Source: Trichosphaerium sp. ATCC 40318 (taxonomy: Eukaryota > Discosea > Flabellinia > Trichosidae). Taken from it: a stretch of DNA of 64,000 bases. The translations under genes were made by a program, and so were the position numbers. The notes below the pieces were generated by a model. That model was given only the letters and a program-made list of their open reading frames with translations, ran no database searches and had not been told where the DNA came from. The DNA is taken from assembly GCA_038496445.1 (NCBI GenBank), contig JALMLS010000078.1, forward strand, positions 26,061 through 90,060. Direction: 5' to 3'. Position 1 is the first letter of the stretch; each line of letters starts with the position of its first letter. Below, one piece after another: positions 30,465 through 42,726 of this stretch.

Positions 30465-31680
30465 TGTAACGAATAATTATTCATAGAAACGTGTTATGAC
30501 GTTTTTTGGTTAAAATGGAAAGCAGGATTTAAAGGTCACCACTCATACTTACTACGCATATGACAGTGTTACAATAATATATTTGGTTTTAGGATGTGCA
30601 ACAATTAAGAGAAGCCGCGGAATATCCCGAGGAGGACATTCTTTTTTAAACAACTTTCTCGGCTGACTTTCCTTTTTAAGAAACTGTTCCGTCTTTCTCA
30701 CTTGCCATCATTTCATCATTATCTCAAAAACAACAACCCCAATGGCTACTATTCACTACCTCGCTCTATCTGCGCCATGTCGTATTGCTCATATCGGCGC
30801 TCTCGCCACTGGCACTGACGTAACTCTCAAGGTACTCAGTAACAAAGACACACCTTGTTTGGCTAATACAGTCTGTTAGCCTGTAGATTTACTTAACGGT
30901 GAGCACAAAGAAAAAGCTTACTTGAAAATAAACCCAAAACACCAAGTACCATCTGTGACTGAAGGAGATCTTGTTGTACGTGACTCAAGTGCTATTCTCA
31001 GGTACGACATTAAAGAACGCCGTTTTCTCCGCAAAATATATCCGCTTACAAAGCGATTAGGTATTTTAGCATTCAGAATCCGTCACCAGTTTACCCCATA
31101 AACAACTCAGTCGCATTCGCACCAGTACGTCTTATTTAGAAATATGACGCTAAAAAACGATTCAGTCACGTGATATCACGTTTTTTATGTGAAACGACAA
31201 CTTATTGACGGGTTTTTTGTTTTAGATCGACTCTGCATACGAATCTATTCGTAGTGATATCTTCAATACTTGTAACAGCTTCGCTTTTGAGAATTTCTTT
31301 GTTTCCAAAGTGTACAAAGCAAGAGACACTGATCCTAAAAAGCTCAAAGAGATCACAGACAAACTAAAAGCAGAGGTATGTGCAACACAAAGTTGTTTGT
31401 GTTTGGTTTAAAGTTGGTCCCATGCTCACTGTTTTTGAATAGTTGGAGTTCTACGAGAAGAACTATTTCAAGAAATCACGATTCTTGGTTGGATACTCAA
31501 TATCTATGGCTGACTATGCACTGTGCGTTTCTCTGGCTCAAGCTATTGGTACAGGATATAAGGTAGCTCTCCCTAAAAAGATAGCATCTTTGTACAAAAA
31601 AGTAAATAGGGATCGTGTGTTCAAAAAAGCACACAAAGATTTCTTCCACTTTGCCAGTGCTATTAGTAATAAACAATAAT
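30465..31680 (+). repeat. Left arm of an inverted duplication containing a GST gene
   Basis: The sequence from tgtaacgaataattattc through the GST stop is closely similar to the complement of 37647-38880, including the about 280 bp upstream of the start codon and the introns. Confidence 0.85.
30742..31679 (+). CDS. Glutathione S-transferase, copy 1
   Basis: Five exons. The N-terminal thioredoxin-like half reads APCRIAHIGALATG, then LKINPKHQVPSVTEGDLVV, then RDSSAILRYF: the cis-Pro VPS and the Ser-Ser glutathione-binding motif of GSTs. The helical C-terminal half includes LEFYEKNYFKKSRFLVGYSI and SMADYALCVSLAQAIGTG. About 215 residues, the usual GST length. It conjugates glutathione to electrophiles or binds ligands in the cytosol; the class is not certain (theta/delta-like N-terminus). 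Donors include GTACTC, GTACGA, GTACGT and GTATGT, and all phases agree. The C-terminus (RVFKKAHKDFFHFASAIS) differs slightly from copy 2. Confidence 0.85.
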
Positions 31681-31947
31681 TTTCCTTAACACTTTAGCAA
31701 CAAACACAGCATTTTTTTTATCCTATGTTTTAAGTCCTAGTCTTGGAAAGAAAAACTAAAAAATGGTTATTGAAGGTCGTACATTGTTCACAATAAAACA
31801 ACTGTAAGAGGGAGCCTATAGCCCTCAAACTAGAATCAAACTGTATAACTAACTGCAATATAGATTCTAATGGAAATGTTGATAACAACATTTGGTGACT
31901 ACGAGTAGAGTTCCAGCATATTCCAGAGAAATAAATCTCAAGAATTT

Positions 31948-32347
31948 ATGCTTGTTCATTCTTGGATTATTATGCAGAAAGATGTACCAGATTCTGTACA
32001 TTCCATATATGCTCAGTTCACTGTATTTCTCATTTGGGAGGGTGTAAAAGCTCTGTGTAACCCTAGCATGGCAAGATTTGGTTTCTCCTTAATTGCAGGC
32101 AATCCAGATGATTTTTTTTTGTATTCAGGCGATGAAATTACACTAGATCCTGGATAAGTACACAATAGAAATTCTTCCTTTATCAAAAAAACCATTGCCA
32201 GAACATCATCATAAATCTGATCCGCCTCCACGACTTCTACTCTCCTACAGGCAAAATCTATGAAGTGTATGATGAACTTCTACACGTATTTCCTCTTCAA
32301 CTATTTGTCACGATCACTACTCTCAAGGAATTCAAGAGAAGTAGTTA
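31948..32347 (+). pseudogene. 3' remnant of an F-box/beta-sandwich family gene
   Basis: The fragments GDEITLDPG, then DKYTIEILPLSKKPLPE in the next frame, then GKIYEVYDELLHVFPLQLF in a third, match in order the C-terminal part of the genes at 47857-48750 and 49053-49991 (VEPGDRHSFKIPLL, GSVYQVIVCDETPNVFPLQV). At least two frame changes and no F-box part. Confidence 0.65.
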
Positions 32348-32527
32348 GTGTGATAATACACTACAACATCCAATTTAGACTATCAAAGATAAGATTTACA
32401 ATGTGTGCATAATGTACAGAGTGCGTTGTTTTTTTATTATTTTTAGATTGTACTAAAATACTGTGGAGTTTTATTTTGTTATGTATATTGTAAGCTAGTT
32501 GCTAGGTACTACTCTGGTTATTTCGAT

Positions 32528-34516
32528 CTACAGCTTCTCATTATCAAGCTTTTTTGCGGTAGTGCGCCTTGTTTGTCTGGAGAAGGGCATTACAAAGGCT
32601 CTGGCAGGAGGATAAAGGAATATAAAAGCAAGAATTGCTAAAACGAATGTAAGAACCTTCATTGAGAACCGACTAAAATTTTGCTAATTAAGCAGTACCT
32701 ATGACAACTATAATTGCTGCTATGATACCGACGACCATAGGTACAGATATGCTACTGTTACTACCTCCAGTCTGCCCAGAGCACGAGTTATCAAACACAG
32801 CAACAAGACTGGTCCCTAAAATTATGAGTCGATTTGTGTTAAGTAACTAGTTGTGTTTTTGCTGTGTACCACGCTGTACTGCTCGGCCTTTTATGCAATT
32901 ACCGTCATTGAAAATGACATCTACATCATCTAAAGAACATCCATCATTGTGCTTCACAAGTACAGACTCTTCTCCTCTCTCAAGTTGAAAATCAACCCGG
33001 ATTGATCCTATGATACAAACCATTAGCACTTCAACTTATACTAGAAGCACATTCACGGTGTTAATGTACCTTTAATATCATGACAAGTTTCCAAGACGAC
33101 TGTTGTATTTGTTCCGAATATAATGATTGAAGTGTTTGTTGTTGCAAAAGTATCTAATAGAAACAACAAATTAGCCATTTCTGTACTACAGGTTTGGTTT
33201 ACGTACTTGTCCAAAAAATTTCATACTGAGGTAGAATGACAGTACCATTGAAAGAGCCATCACAATCGAATTCTGTTTCAGAAGAGCATCTGCACACAAG
33301 ATTTCCAATAGTACACTTAAAACTGTTAGTAATAGAATTATCCTCTATGCCTAACGTACTAATGACAGTGCTGGAGCTTCTGTAACTGGTGCGCCAACAC
33401 AACCTCGAAGTGTACATCTATTCAGCATAAGTTTTTGTGATCGTCTTCCAAACATATAACAATGTGCCTTTGATCTTGATCACAAGCGCTATCTACCTCG
33501 GTATGCGAGCATGTATAGTTCAAAGGACCCAAAGCCATACACATATCGTTAGTGCAATCAATAGTATCATTACACAACACAGGTGTGGGTTGAACACAAA
33601 CACCTAAAACGATATTAAGGCGAAAGCATTAAAAACTCGGATTTTTCATACCGTTCATCATAGCGTTAGAATCCGTTGTACAACCATTATTGTCATTACA
33701 ACGCCATTCTACAGATAGAAACGGTCTAACATTTGAATTCAATTCATCCTCACTATAAAAACTAGAGGATACTCCTTGCACTATACTCCATCCAAAATCA
33801 TCCATAAAATTAGCATCAACCAAATCTTTAAGGTAAGCTAAACACGTGGGTAAGTAATATTTTAAGAGGGCGTTGTTATATCAAATTACGTACAAGTTAC
33901 ATCAGCATTTACAACTTGATTATTCTCATATATAAGAGTTGCAATTTGATTGTTGGGAGACGTATTTACCAATCTTCGGTATCTATCCCAGCTTACTACA
34001 TTTTCTTGCCAAACGCTTTGCGCCTTGAAAATAACCGCATTTAATCTGAGGTCAGGTGATGTAACGGTAAAGGTTGCTTTCACAATTTCTGCATCGTCTG
34101 GTACAGGTCCACCTTTGAAATAATTAAATGACATATCTTGAAGACAATTATACCGTTTGTGCCAAATATCAGTGGAAATCTGACGAGTCCAATTTGCCTA
34201 GACGACAACCGAACTGTATCAAGTGCGCCATGGGCATTATTGCTCCTTGACTCGTCAATATATGTCGCTTCTAAATCATGTATAACAGACATAGTCGTAT
34301 TTTGGCTCACTATTAACGCAAAACATTAGTGATCACGTGTTTTTTGATATCTTTGGTGTCGAATGTTACTTTGTGCCGAAAACAACGTAATAAATTTTTG
34401 TTGGCCAATTTTATTATCGTAGAGGACAAACTATGCGTTGTTAGGCATAGCAAAAGAGATTTACCTGATAAAGTAATAAATATTGAGAGGAGTAATATGA
34501 GTTCGTTAGTTGTCAT
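32528..34516 (-). CDS. Type I membrane protein A: DNRLRE-like ectodomain, extra Cys-rich module, TM, tail; likely frame breaks
   Basis: Multi-exon. Signal peptide MTTNELILLLSIFITLSG (34516-34465). A DNRLRE-type beta-sandwich follows (LEATYIDESRSNNAHGALD, then GGPVPDDAEIVKATFTV, then WQENVVSWDRYRR). Next come SNVRPFLSVEWRCNDN, a Cys-rich exon absent from paralogue B (VLCNDTIDCTNDMC), and CRCSSETEFDCDGSFNG. The membrane-proximal exon (VKHNDGCSLDDVDVIF) precedes a TM helix (PMVVGIIAAIIVVI + AILAFIFLY) and a tail ending TAKKLDNEKL. Two breaks were noted against B: within about 34185-34150, and near 33435 beside a run of five A. Role unknown; DNRLRE-type domains are associated with carbohydrate-active surface proteins in microbes, so an extracellular binding role is inferred. 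Confidence 0.65.
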
Positions 34517-35012
34517 TACTTCGTGGTGTGCAGTTGTGTAAATAAATTGTATTGAATTGAATGAATCTTTTTCACACGGCTTATACGTTAACCTCGAAAG
34601 CGGACGAACCAATACGAGGGGTGTCGTTATGAAAAAACCAAAGTGAGGTTAAGGACAATATTGTCAAGGTACCCAAGCGGGATAAAATTGCTGTGAATGA
34701 GTAGTGATTACCTCCTGTTCTTGAAGTTGCTTACACTGATGAAACATGCCAGAATTGTAAGTTTGGATAGTTGTGATATTGTACGTCTACTGCATCCAGG
34801 ATAACTACACACTATCAAAACAAGATCTACAATGTTTTGTTTACACATTAAACTACTGCTATGTGTTCTATCAGTTGTGTTTTTCACATACAATCATCAC
34901 GTGGGATGTTCAAAACAGTTTACAGTGACACCAAAGCAAAATACTGTGGAGTTTTTTTAATGTACATGTTAAGCCAGTTGCAGAGGTACGACTATGGTTA
35001 TACAAGTTTGAT

Positions 35013-36753
35013 CTACAGCTGGTCATCATCAAGTTCTTTTGGAGTAGTGCGCCTTGTTTGTTTTGAGAAAGGCATTACAAAGGATCTGGCAGGAGGATAT
35101 AGGAATACAAAAGCAAGAATTGCTAAAACGAAAATTAGGAACCTACTAAAATAATCAGAATTTAGTACCTATGACGACTACAATTGCCAAGATGACACCA
35201 ATTACCATAGGTACAGATATGCTACTACCTTCAGTCTGCCCAGAGCATGAGTGATCAAACACAGCAACAAGACTGGTACCTAAGTTTACATGACTTAATG
35301 TTTCAAGCCAATAATTCTTTTTCCTTGTGCGTACCACGCTGTACTGTTCGGCCTTTTATGCAATTGCCGTCATTGAAAATGACATCTATATCATCTAGAG
35401 AACAACCATCATTGTGCTTCACAAGTACAGACTCTTCTCCTCTCTCAAGTTGAAAATCAACTCGAATTGATCCTAGTTTAAAAACTGTTTAGTATGGATC
35501 TGCAGTGTTTAATTGATTGTGTGTAATTTTTTGTACCTTTAATATCATGGCAAGTTTCCAATACAACAGTTGTGTTTGTTCCGAAAATAATGATTGAAGT
35601 GTTCGTTGTTACAAAAGAGTCTAAAAAATCGCAAGATTTTATCAACTTTCGTACGGGATGGAAACAAAACGTACTTGTCCAAATAATTTCGTATTGAGGA
35701 AGTATGACAGTACCATTGAAAGCGCCAGTACAGTCGAACTCAGTTTCAGTAGAACATCGGCACACAAGATTACCAACACGACACTTTTATAGAACTTGAA
35801 TATACATTTTTCTTTGTTTAATACGTACGACAGGGACCGTTGGAGACAATGTAGTAGGTGGCGCAGTAGGTGTATCTACAAACCATTCAACAGATAAAGA
35901 AGGTCTTTTGCTTTGGTCAGAATCATTATCGCTAATAAATTGAGTGGAAGTGGAAGTGTGAATGCTCCAACCAAAATCATTCGTAAAGTTTGAAGCAACC
36001 AAGTCTCTGAAATACGCTAAAAGCACAACGTTATTTTATCTTTGCAACACTTAAAAGCGTACAAGTAACATCAGCTTTTACTACTTCACTACTTACTAGC
36101 TTGAGTTCTGCAAACGGGGAGCCGCGAAAAGATCCACCTGAAGATGATTTTAACAACAAAAAAATAATGACGAAAATACCAGATGATGTGTAGATGTTCC
36201 ACGTTACCGAATCTTCACTCCAGGGAGCTGTAGCTTTACGTATTTGTGCATAGAATTGTGGCCTATCTGTAGTGACGGTAAAAGTTGCGTTTATGATTTC
36301 TGCACTGTCCGGTACAGGTCCACCTACGAAATAGTCTGAGTCTATAGTGCAGCGAAGAGAAAAGAAATTACCATCTATTTCAAAGATTTTCGAAAATCTA
36401 ACCAAGCCAACCCTCGTAGAGGACAACTCAACCCTATCGCTTGAACCGTAATTATCATTGCGTCGGTTATCGTTTCCTCGTTTACTATCAAAGTAGCTGT
36501 TTATGAACGTTGCCTCTACGTCGACAATCTCAGATACTGTACTCTGGCTAACTATGGTGCAAATAAGAACGGGGCACGTGATTTTGTCGGTTTGTGCCGA
36601 TAAATTGGCCTACGAATTAAACGTAGAAGCAAGTTGGCCTTCAAAGTGGTAGCACCAAAAAGATACGTTTTAGGCAAATTGGTTTTGAAATTTAGTACCG
36701 GTTACAACAATAATTATTGATAGTAAAATTAGGAGATACTTGTTAGTTATCAT
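35013..36753 (-). CDS. Type I membrane protein B: DNRLRE-like ectodomain, TM and cytoplasmic tail
   Basis: Paralogue of A in tandem, same strand. Signal peptide MITNKYLLILLSIIIVVTG (36753-36699). The DNRLRE-like domain has VDVEATFINSYFDSKRGNDN, LSSTRVGLVRFSKIFEID, GGPVPDSAEIINATFTVT and WSEDSVTWNIY. A short Thr/Pro linker (TAPPTTLSPTVPV) stands where A has its Cys-rich exon. Then CRCSTETEFDCTGAFNGT, the membrane-proximal VKHNDGCSLDDIDVIFNDG, a TM formed across the last intron (PMVIGVILAIVVVI|AILAFVFLY, donor GTACTA, acceptor CGTTTTAG), and a tail of about 30 residues (RSFVMPFSKQTRRTTPKE, then LDDDQL). All splice phases checked agree and no break was found. Likely a surface receptor or adhesion protein; ligand unknown. 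Confidence 0.72.
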
Positions 36754-37646
36754 GCGCGTAGAAGTTGTTCTATAGGTTTACTAATTTTGTTTAAATGGAT
36801 TGAATGGAACACACCACTTAAGGCCAGACATTCTCTAAAAGCATTTAGAAAAACACCCTAGTTATTAAACATGTCTTATGTATATATATATAAAGCTTTT
36901 ACTTGGTTCACAAGCGTTTGAGGCTTAACACGGAGCGAACTTGTAATTTTTGAGGTACACTGGTGTTGTCGCTAATTGGAGGTTCGGGAAATGTTTCTAT
37001 GTTTAATATAACGCTATGTATTCATGTTTGGTTGTTTTTCACCACACAGCGAAAGTAAAACTGCTGTCTGTAGTATAAAACGGATTACAGATATCATTGA
37101 AGTGATTAGGTACCCGATTAGCAACCAATAACAGCATTGCTGAAAAAGTAAGCTTACCAACTGTATAAATTATTTGTAAACAATCACGTGCAAAGCTCCT
37201 TTTTTGTCGCAAGATTAAAAAAACCACATGCTATTTTTAGTAATGAAAGTAGGCGCGAGTGTTTTGAGCACCTCAATTCTCTTTTGTCTGTGCCACTTCT
37301 CACTTTTTTTGGCGCTCGTAAGAATTTAGCAAATGTACAAGTGTGAAATATTTTATTCGGGTATTACAAAACAAATAACAAAGTTTCTAGCATATTGGAT
37401 ACATGCTTTTCAAGAATTAACACAAAGTCACTAGATGTAGCAATGTTGCCAAAAATAGGCAACAAACAGTGCATGGTACAACGCAGATGGTTAATTGCAG
37501 TGTAAAGAACGGTGTGCTGTTTCAAAATCACTGTCCTAGGCTATGGCTTCATCATTGCAAGTTTACATGGAGCTAGTTTTCTACTAGCGTCTTCTGAAGT
37601 ATACCAAAGTAATTTAATAAGAGCTTTATTAGTGGAACATCTCTTT
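36754..37646. other. Intergenic, no gene seen
   Basis: Upstream region of membrane-protein gene B and 3' flank of GST copy 2. No supported frame. Confidence 0.5.
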
Positions 37647-38595
37647 TTATAGTTCAATAGTGCTGGCGAAATCAAAGAAATCTTTGTGTGCTTGTTCGTA
37701 CACTGGATCCCTCTTTACTTTTTTATACAAAGATGCTATCTTTTTAGGGAGAGCTACCTTGTATCCTGTACCAATAGCTTGAGCCAGAGAAACGCACAGT
37801 GCATAGTCGGCCATAGATATTGAGTATCCAACCAAGAATCGTGATTTCTTGAAATAGTTCTTCTCGTAGAACTCCAACTATTCAAAAACAGTGAGCAGGG
37901 AACATGTACCATAGGATTTAACTACCAAACAAAACAAACAAAACAACCATGTTGCATACCTCTGCTTTTAGTTTGTCTGTGATCTCTTTGAGCTTTTTAG
38001 GATCTGTGTCTCTTGCTTTGTACACTTTGGAAACGAAGAAATTCTCAAAAGCGAAGCTGTTACAAGTATTGAAGATATCACTACGAATAGATTCGTATGC
38101 AGAGTCAATCTAAAACAAAAAACCCGTCAATAAGTTGTCGTTTCACATAAAAAACGTGATATCACGTGACCGAAATCGTTTTTGAACGTCATATTTTTCT
38201 AAATAAGACGTACTGGTGCGAATGCGACTGAGTTGTTTATGGGGTAAACTGGTGACGGATTCTTAATGCTAAAATACCTAATCACCTTGTAAGCTGATAT
38301 TTGGAGAAAACGGCGTTCTTTAATGTTGTACCTGAGAATAGCACTTGAGTCACGTACAACAAGATCTCCTTCAGTCACAGATGGTACTTGGTGTTTTGGG
38401 TTTATTTTCAAGTAAGCTTTTTCTTTGTGCTCACCGTTAAGTAAATCTACAGGCTAACAGATACTGTATTAGCCAAACAAGGTGTTTCTGTCTGTTGCTG
38501 AGTACCTTGAGAGTTACGTCAGTGCCAGTGGCGAGAGCGCCAATATGAGCAATACGACATGGAGCAGATAGAGCGAGGTAGTGAATAGTAGCCAT
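37647..38595 (-). CDS. Glutathione S-transferase, copy 2 (inverted)
   Basis: Same exon structure and nearly the same protein as copy 1, on the opposite strand. ATG at 38595, cis-Pro motif in KHQVPSVTEGDLVV, SSAILRYFSIQNPSPVYPIN, C-terminal half LEFYEKNYFKKSRFLVGYSI. It ends VKRDPVYEQAHKDFFDFAST + IEL, which differs from copy 1 mainly in the last 20 residues. Introns and the 5' flank are also conserved, so the pair arose by a segmental inverted duplication rather than retrocopying. The frame appears intact. Confidence 0.85.
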
Positions 38596-38880
38596 TGGGG
38601 TTGTTGTTTTGAGATAATGATGAAATGATGGCAAGTGAGAAAGCCGGAACACTTTCTTAAAAAGGAAAGTCAGCCGAGAAAGTTGTTTAAAAAAGGATGT
38701 CCTCCTCGGGACATTCCGCGGCTTCTCTTAATCTAATTGTTGCACGTCCTAAAACCAAATATATTATTGTAACACTGTCATATGCGTAGTAAGTATGAGT
38801 GGTGACCTTTAAATCCTGCTTTCCATTTTAACCAAAAAACGTCATAACACGTTTGCTAAGAATAATTATTCGTTACATTG
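37647..38880 (-). repeat. Right arm of the inverted duplication containing a GST gene
   Basis: Inverted relative to 30465-31680. Similarity starts at the GST 3' end and runs about 285 bp beyond its start codon. The two arms bracket the two DNRLRE-like genes. Confidence 0.85.
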
Positions 38881-39099
38881 CTTTCTTGATATTTAGCGAA
38901 CCCTCTTTGTGAAATATTTGTATACCTTAGAGGAAAATGTAGTTGCCAATCAAGGGATGTTCATTTTCCACAAACAGTCTTTGCTTTTCTGATCAGCTAC
39001 TTACATACTTAATAAATACAATCTAAGATCACTATTTTACTAAACTTTATTGAGAACCCTTAAAGGGAAGTGATGAGAGGCTTACAAATGTAAATAGCA

Positions 39100-39310
39100 C
39101 GACCACTTTAAATGACATGCTGTTGACTTGATCCAGAAGATTTACCAAGGTGCTCTCTTCGGTTTTACCAATGTTTTGAAGTTACTGTGAATGTTACTGT
39201 CCTTTGTGAACATGTTTCTTGTCACAACTCACCTCCAAGATGATGTTTGGAACAAGTTTGTTGAGATACTTTTCTTTCCACCTGACTTGTATCAAGGTTA
39301 TACAAAGTTA
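39100..39310 (-). pseudogene. Internal remnant of an F-box/beta-sandwich family gene
   Basis: Minus-strand DNA aligns by eye with the region of the genes at 47857 and 49053 encoding DAVMWKEKYLNKLVPNIILE and CDKKHVHKGQTVTFT, but frames shift repeatedly and both ends are missing. Confidence 0.6.
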
Positions 39311-40308
39311 CAGGTATTAAAAAGCTGTCCACTCTTCCGCCACCGCATGTACTCTCCTTCTTTTAAGTTGTTGACATGCCACACCTTACATTCTCCATCT
39401 TGCACCGTTGATGTAGTTACGCTTGTGTCTCAAATGTCCTTGCACATACCAAATCAACCACTCTCAATGTAGTATCCCGTTGTTGTAAGTACACTATTTC
39501 ACCAGCCTTCAATTTAACACTTTCCATTCTTTACATTCTCCATGTAGCTTACTATATTTCCAATACTGTTGCCTAATAACATTGTAAATTGGTCATTGTT
39601 TTTATTCCAAAAATACCATGGAAAATGAGAAACACATGTTTCTCACGTGAGTATCTTTCTTGGTTCAACATAAAAAAACCCACTTTCACATACAAATAAC
39701 ATAGTAATATGTAATTTCGTAATACAAGCGCCTTGAAAAACATGTGACTTTTTGCTGCTTTTTGTTAGGCAGAACAAAGTTACTAAGTTAAAAAAAGTTA
39801 GTACTGACAATTCCAATGTTCCTTTATCTTACTATCTACTTCGATAATATCAAGATGAAGCTCTACTGGTAGCTGTAGCAGATCACAAAGAATCTAGCGA
39901 CATGTGCTTGTACGTGATACTAAGTTTTACATTTGACCACGTGACTAAACTAGACCACGTATAAAAAGCCAAAGAATCGAATGCTTATTGAGCAACTACA
40001 AAACGTTTCTATCTTACCGTTTTAATATGCCAAAAACTCAGCTAGCTGTCGTTATACGCTTTTATATTTGGGTCTAAACACTTGTTTTGCGACGTGCTTG
40101 TATCTGTCCGGATTTTTAAACTGGCCTTTGGTAACACGGAACGCTTAGGTTTTAGTATTTTAAGCATGTGAACAGGCGTAATCATTACATGAACGGTTAG
40201 GTAAATAGCCGGCATTGACTGCGCTTTTACTAAAAGGAAAAACTGTCAGGTGTTTTTTTTTTAGTTATATCCGAAAAGAACACCAAGCCCCGCTATCTTC
40301 TGAAGAGA
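39311..40308. other. Intergenic, no gene seen
   Basis: Holds CACGTG motifs near 39650 and 39937-39960 (ACCACGTGAC and, 20 bp on, ACCACGTATAAA), possible promoter elements for the hydrolase gene; otherwise nothing. Confidence 0.45.
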
Positions 40309-42607
40309 TGAGTCAAACAACCAAGAATGTACATGAAAAGAAAGAGAATACCCTTTCGTCTCCTTCATCGCGGTCTAAAAGATCAAGTACACAAAAGAAA
40401 AAGAGACGCGGACATAGGAGAGGTGCCACGTGCGTGCTTGTTTTTAGACATGTTTTGGTTGTTTGAGAAAAAAGAATACACAAAACTAGTGATTTTTAAG
40501 CGTTGTTGTATCATACGCAAGCGTATGATCGCATAGAAGGCGTTTGGTATAGGTTTAATTGGAGATCATAATTTCGGACTTCTGCATCACTAGTTGTTTG
40601 GCACCTTTTTTTTTTATTCTTTCAAAAAAACCTAAGTAACTCGGTCAATGTGCCCTTATTCGCGTCAGTCGTATATTGCCGAGATGCTTACTGACTTTGT
40701 TTTTTAAACTCTTTAATCATAAAAACTAAATAATGGTGAATAGGATGGGCCAGCCACGACCTAAGCAGTTAGATGAAACAGTAGATAATATAAAACATTC
40801 TGGTGGATTTTTACAAAGAAATGTACCTTTTGTAAGGTCTAAGATATTCGGATCTCCATCAGAGCGTCACGATCATAAGTCTATGTCGTACTGGAGTAAA
40901 AAATATATTGGTAAACATGGAGAAGAAATATCAGTACGTACCCCATTTGGTATAGCCAGAAAAAACGTAGAAAATAATCCAAAAAACGCCTCAGCAACAC
41001 TATCACGTGTTGTTTATCATTTGGGTTCAATTATTTTATCACAAACATTTCGCGTGCCTGAACTCTAAATTTGCTTCCACGTGTAACCACGTTGCTGGCA
41101 CGTGGTGCTTTAATTTAGTGTACCTTGTGCCCCTTTTTTTTGTTCAAATAATCATTGTTTGCGTTTCATGCTTACCTTCTCCTTCAGGATACTTGTGTAC
41201 CAGAAATATCAGTTTCAGTACATGTTGTAGAATGGCCAGCACGTGATCGTGTTCTTCGTGGCCGCTTGTATTCGCCTAGAGACGTATCAACATTTAATGG
41301 AAAACTTGTTGTACTATATTCAGGGTCTGGTGCAACAGCTGAATCGTATTGTCTTGCTATGGCAGTAGAATACGTATATCTTGGGTGCAAGGTACTTACT
41401 TTAAACACAAACTAGTTACCTTGAGCATTTAATTTTTACACGTGACCTACACGTGATTAACCACAAATAAATAAGCACACACTAACGCGATTTTATTCAG
41501 TGTTTAGCCTTAGATTATCAAGGGTTCGGAGCTAGTACATCTGCTTCGTATGTTTACACCAAAAAATCTAAAAAATACGAATCAGGTAATGAGAGCTCTT
41601 CTGTCATTGTTTTTATTACATCTTGACTTATATATTGTCATAGGTATATCTAAGCTTAAAGAGAATAATTTACTTTCTGATGGTATTGCAATGTACAACT
41701 GCGCTCTTAACACTGTGAAAAAAAAGAAGGGAAACAAGAGTTTATTTTTTAAACCAAAAGATATAATCATACATGGTTACTCTCTTGGTGGTCCTGTGGC
41801 TTCTTTTACAGCGTATAAAGCTGCTTGTAAGAATCAAAAGATATGTGGACTCATTCTTGATCGTATTATGCCATCAGTCAAAGAAGGTGTGTCAATGCAT
41901 GGTACGGAAGAGAAACGAACGATTTCTTAGCATTGTTTACTTATATTTTTTAAACAGGTTACCCTTCCGTTGGTGGTTCATTAGCGAAATTTGTTGTTGG
42001 TCGATTAAGTGTTGCTGCTTGGTTATCAAAGTTAAGATCTATATATGATTCAGTTTTATTACTTGTAATTGCGGCAGGACAGCTAGATCCCCTTTCGAAA
42101 TTTGACACAAGAATTGGTAAGTCAACACAAAATCAAGTTTTTTGAACGGGGATTCCAACAACAAATCCTCAACTAAAATTATGCACACCATCACTATTTT
42201 GATTAATCAGGTTTCTTACATTGTTAAAAAAACATTTCCGCATAACCAAGATTCCCAAGTGCTTTTGATCTCACGTTCAACGTTCAAAACTGTAAGATGC
42301 ATTTCTCATTATTTTCATAGGTTTCTTTGCAGAAGTTCTCGGATTTAAGAATGCGAGGAGAGAAGTAGTTATTGATGCATTACATAAAGATCACTCTAAA
42401 GTAATGAGAGCAACACAAAATGCATTGAAAATGATAATACAAGATGATGCTTTAAACTTTGCAAATCAACATCACGTTGTATCATGGAGTGGTCACAAAA
42501 AATCTCTTTCAACTTGCGACTTAAGCGAACTGACGAGTATGTACCTTGGAGGAGATAATATATCAGTAGCTGGTAGCGAAATAGAGTCTGTCCTCTCTGA
42601 ATTTTAA
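40309..42607 (+). CDS. Alpha/beta-hydrolase fold protein
   Basis: Multi-exon. Exon 1 (ATG 40309) is basic and Ser-rich (SSRSKRSSTQKKKRRGHRRG). Exon 2 (about 40746-40934; an alternative start is ATG 40733) carries MGQPRPKQLDETVDN. Later exons hold the fold: SVHVVEWPARDRVLRGRLYS, GKLVVLYSGSGATAESYC (oxyanion loop region), CLALDYQGFGAST, then IIIHGYSLGGPVASFTAYKA with the nucleophile elbow G-x-S-x-G. A likely acid lies in IAAGQLDPLSKFDTR and a candidate catalytic His in DALHKDHSKVMRA. The last exon ends with TAA at 42607. Phases agree for the five internal joints checked. Substrate unknown; a serine esterase, lipase or related hydrolase is inferred. The first intron (about 310 bp) is unusually long, so exon 1 is the least certain part. 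Confidence 0.72.
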
Positions 42608-42726
42608 GAGAAGCTCAAAGGAGAAGACCATAAAAACTAATTGTATAAATAAAAAAAAAATGTTCACCTAAACTGTTCATCCTTTTGTTTTCATATATTT
42701 TGACTCCTTTAGCTTACGCATCTCAA

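Noticed and set aside
34861-35154. 97-codon plus-strand ORF conserved in both halves of the tandem duplication
   Set aside because: The minus strand there encodes the TM and tail exon of the receptor-like genes, and substitutions are conservative in that frame.
37039-37227. 62-codon minus-strand ORF
   Set aside because: No start context, splice partner or motif; base composition like the surrounding spacer.
39191-39472. 93-codon plus-strand ORF
   Set aside because: It is antisense to a decayed F-box/beta-sandwich fragment; the same antisense frame appears over the intact genes at 48.4 and 49.6 kb.
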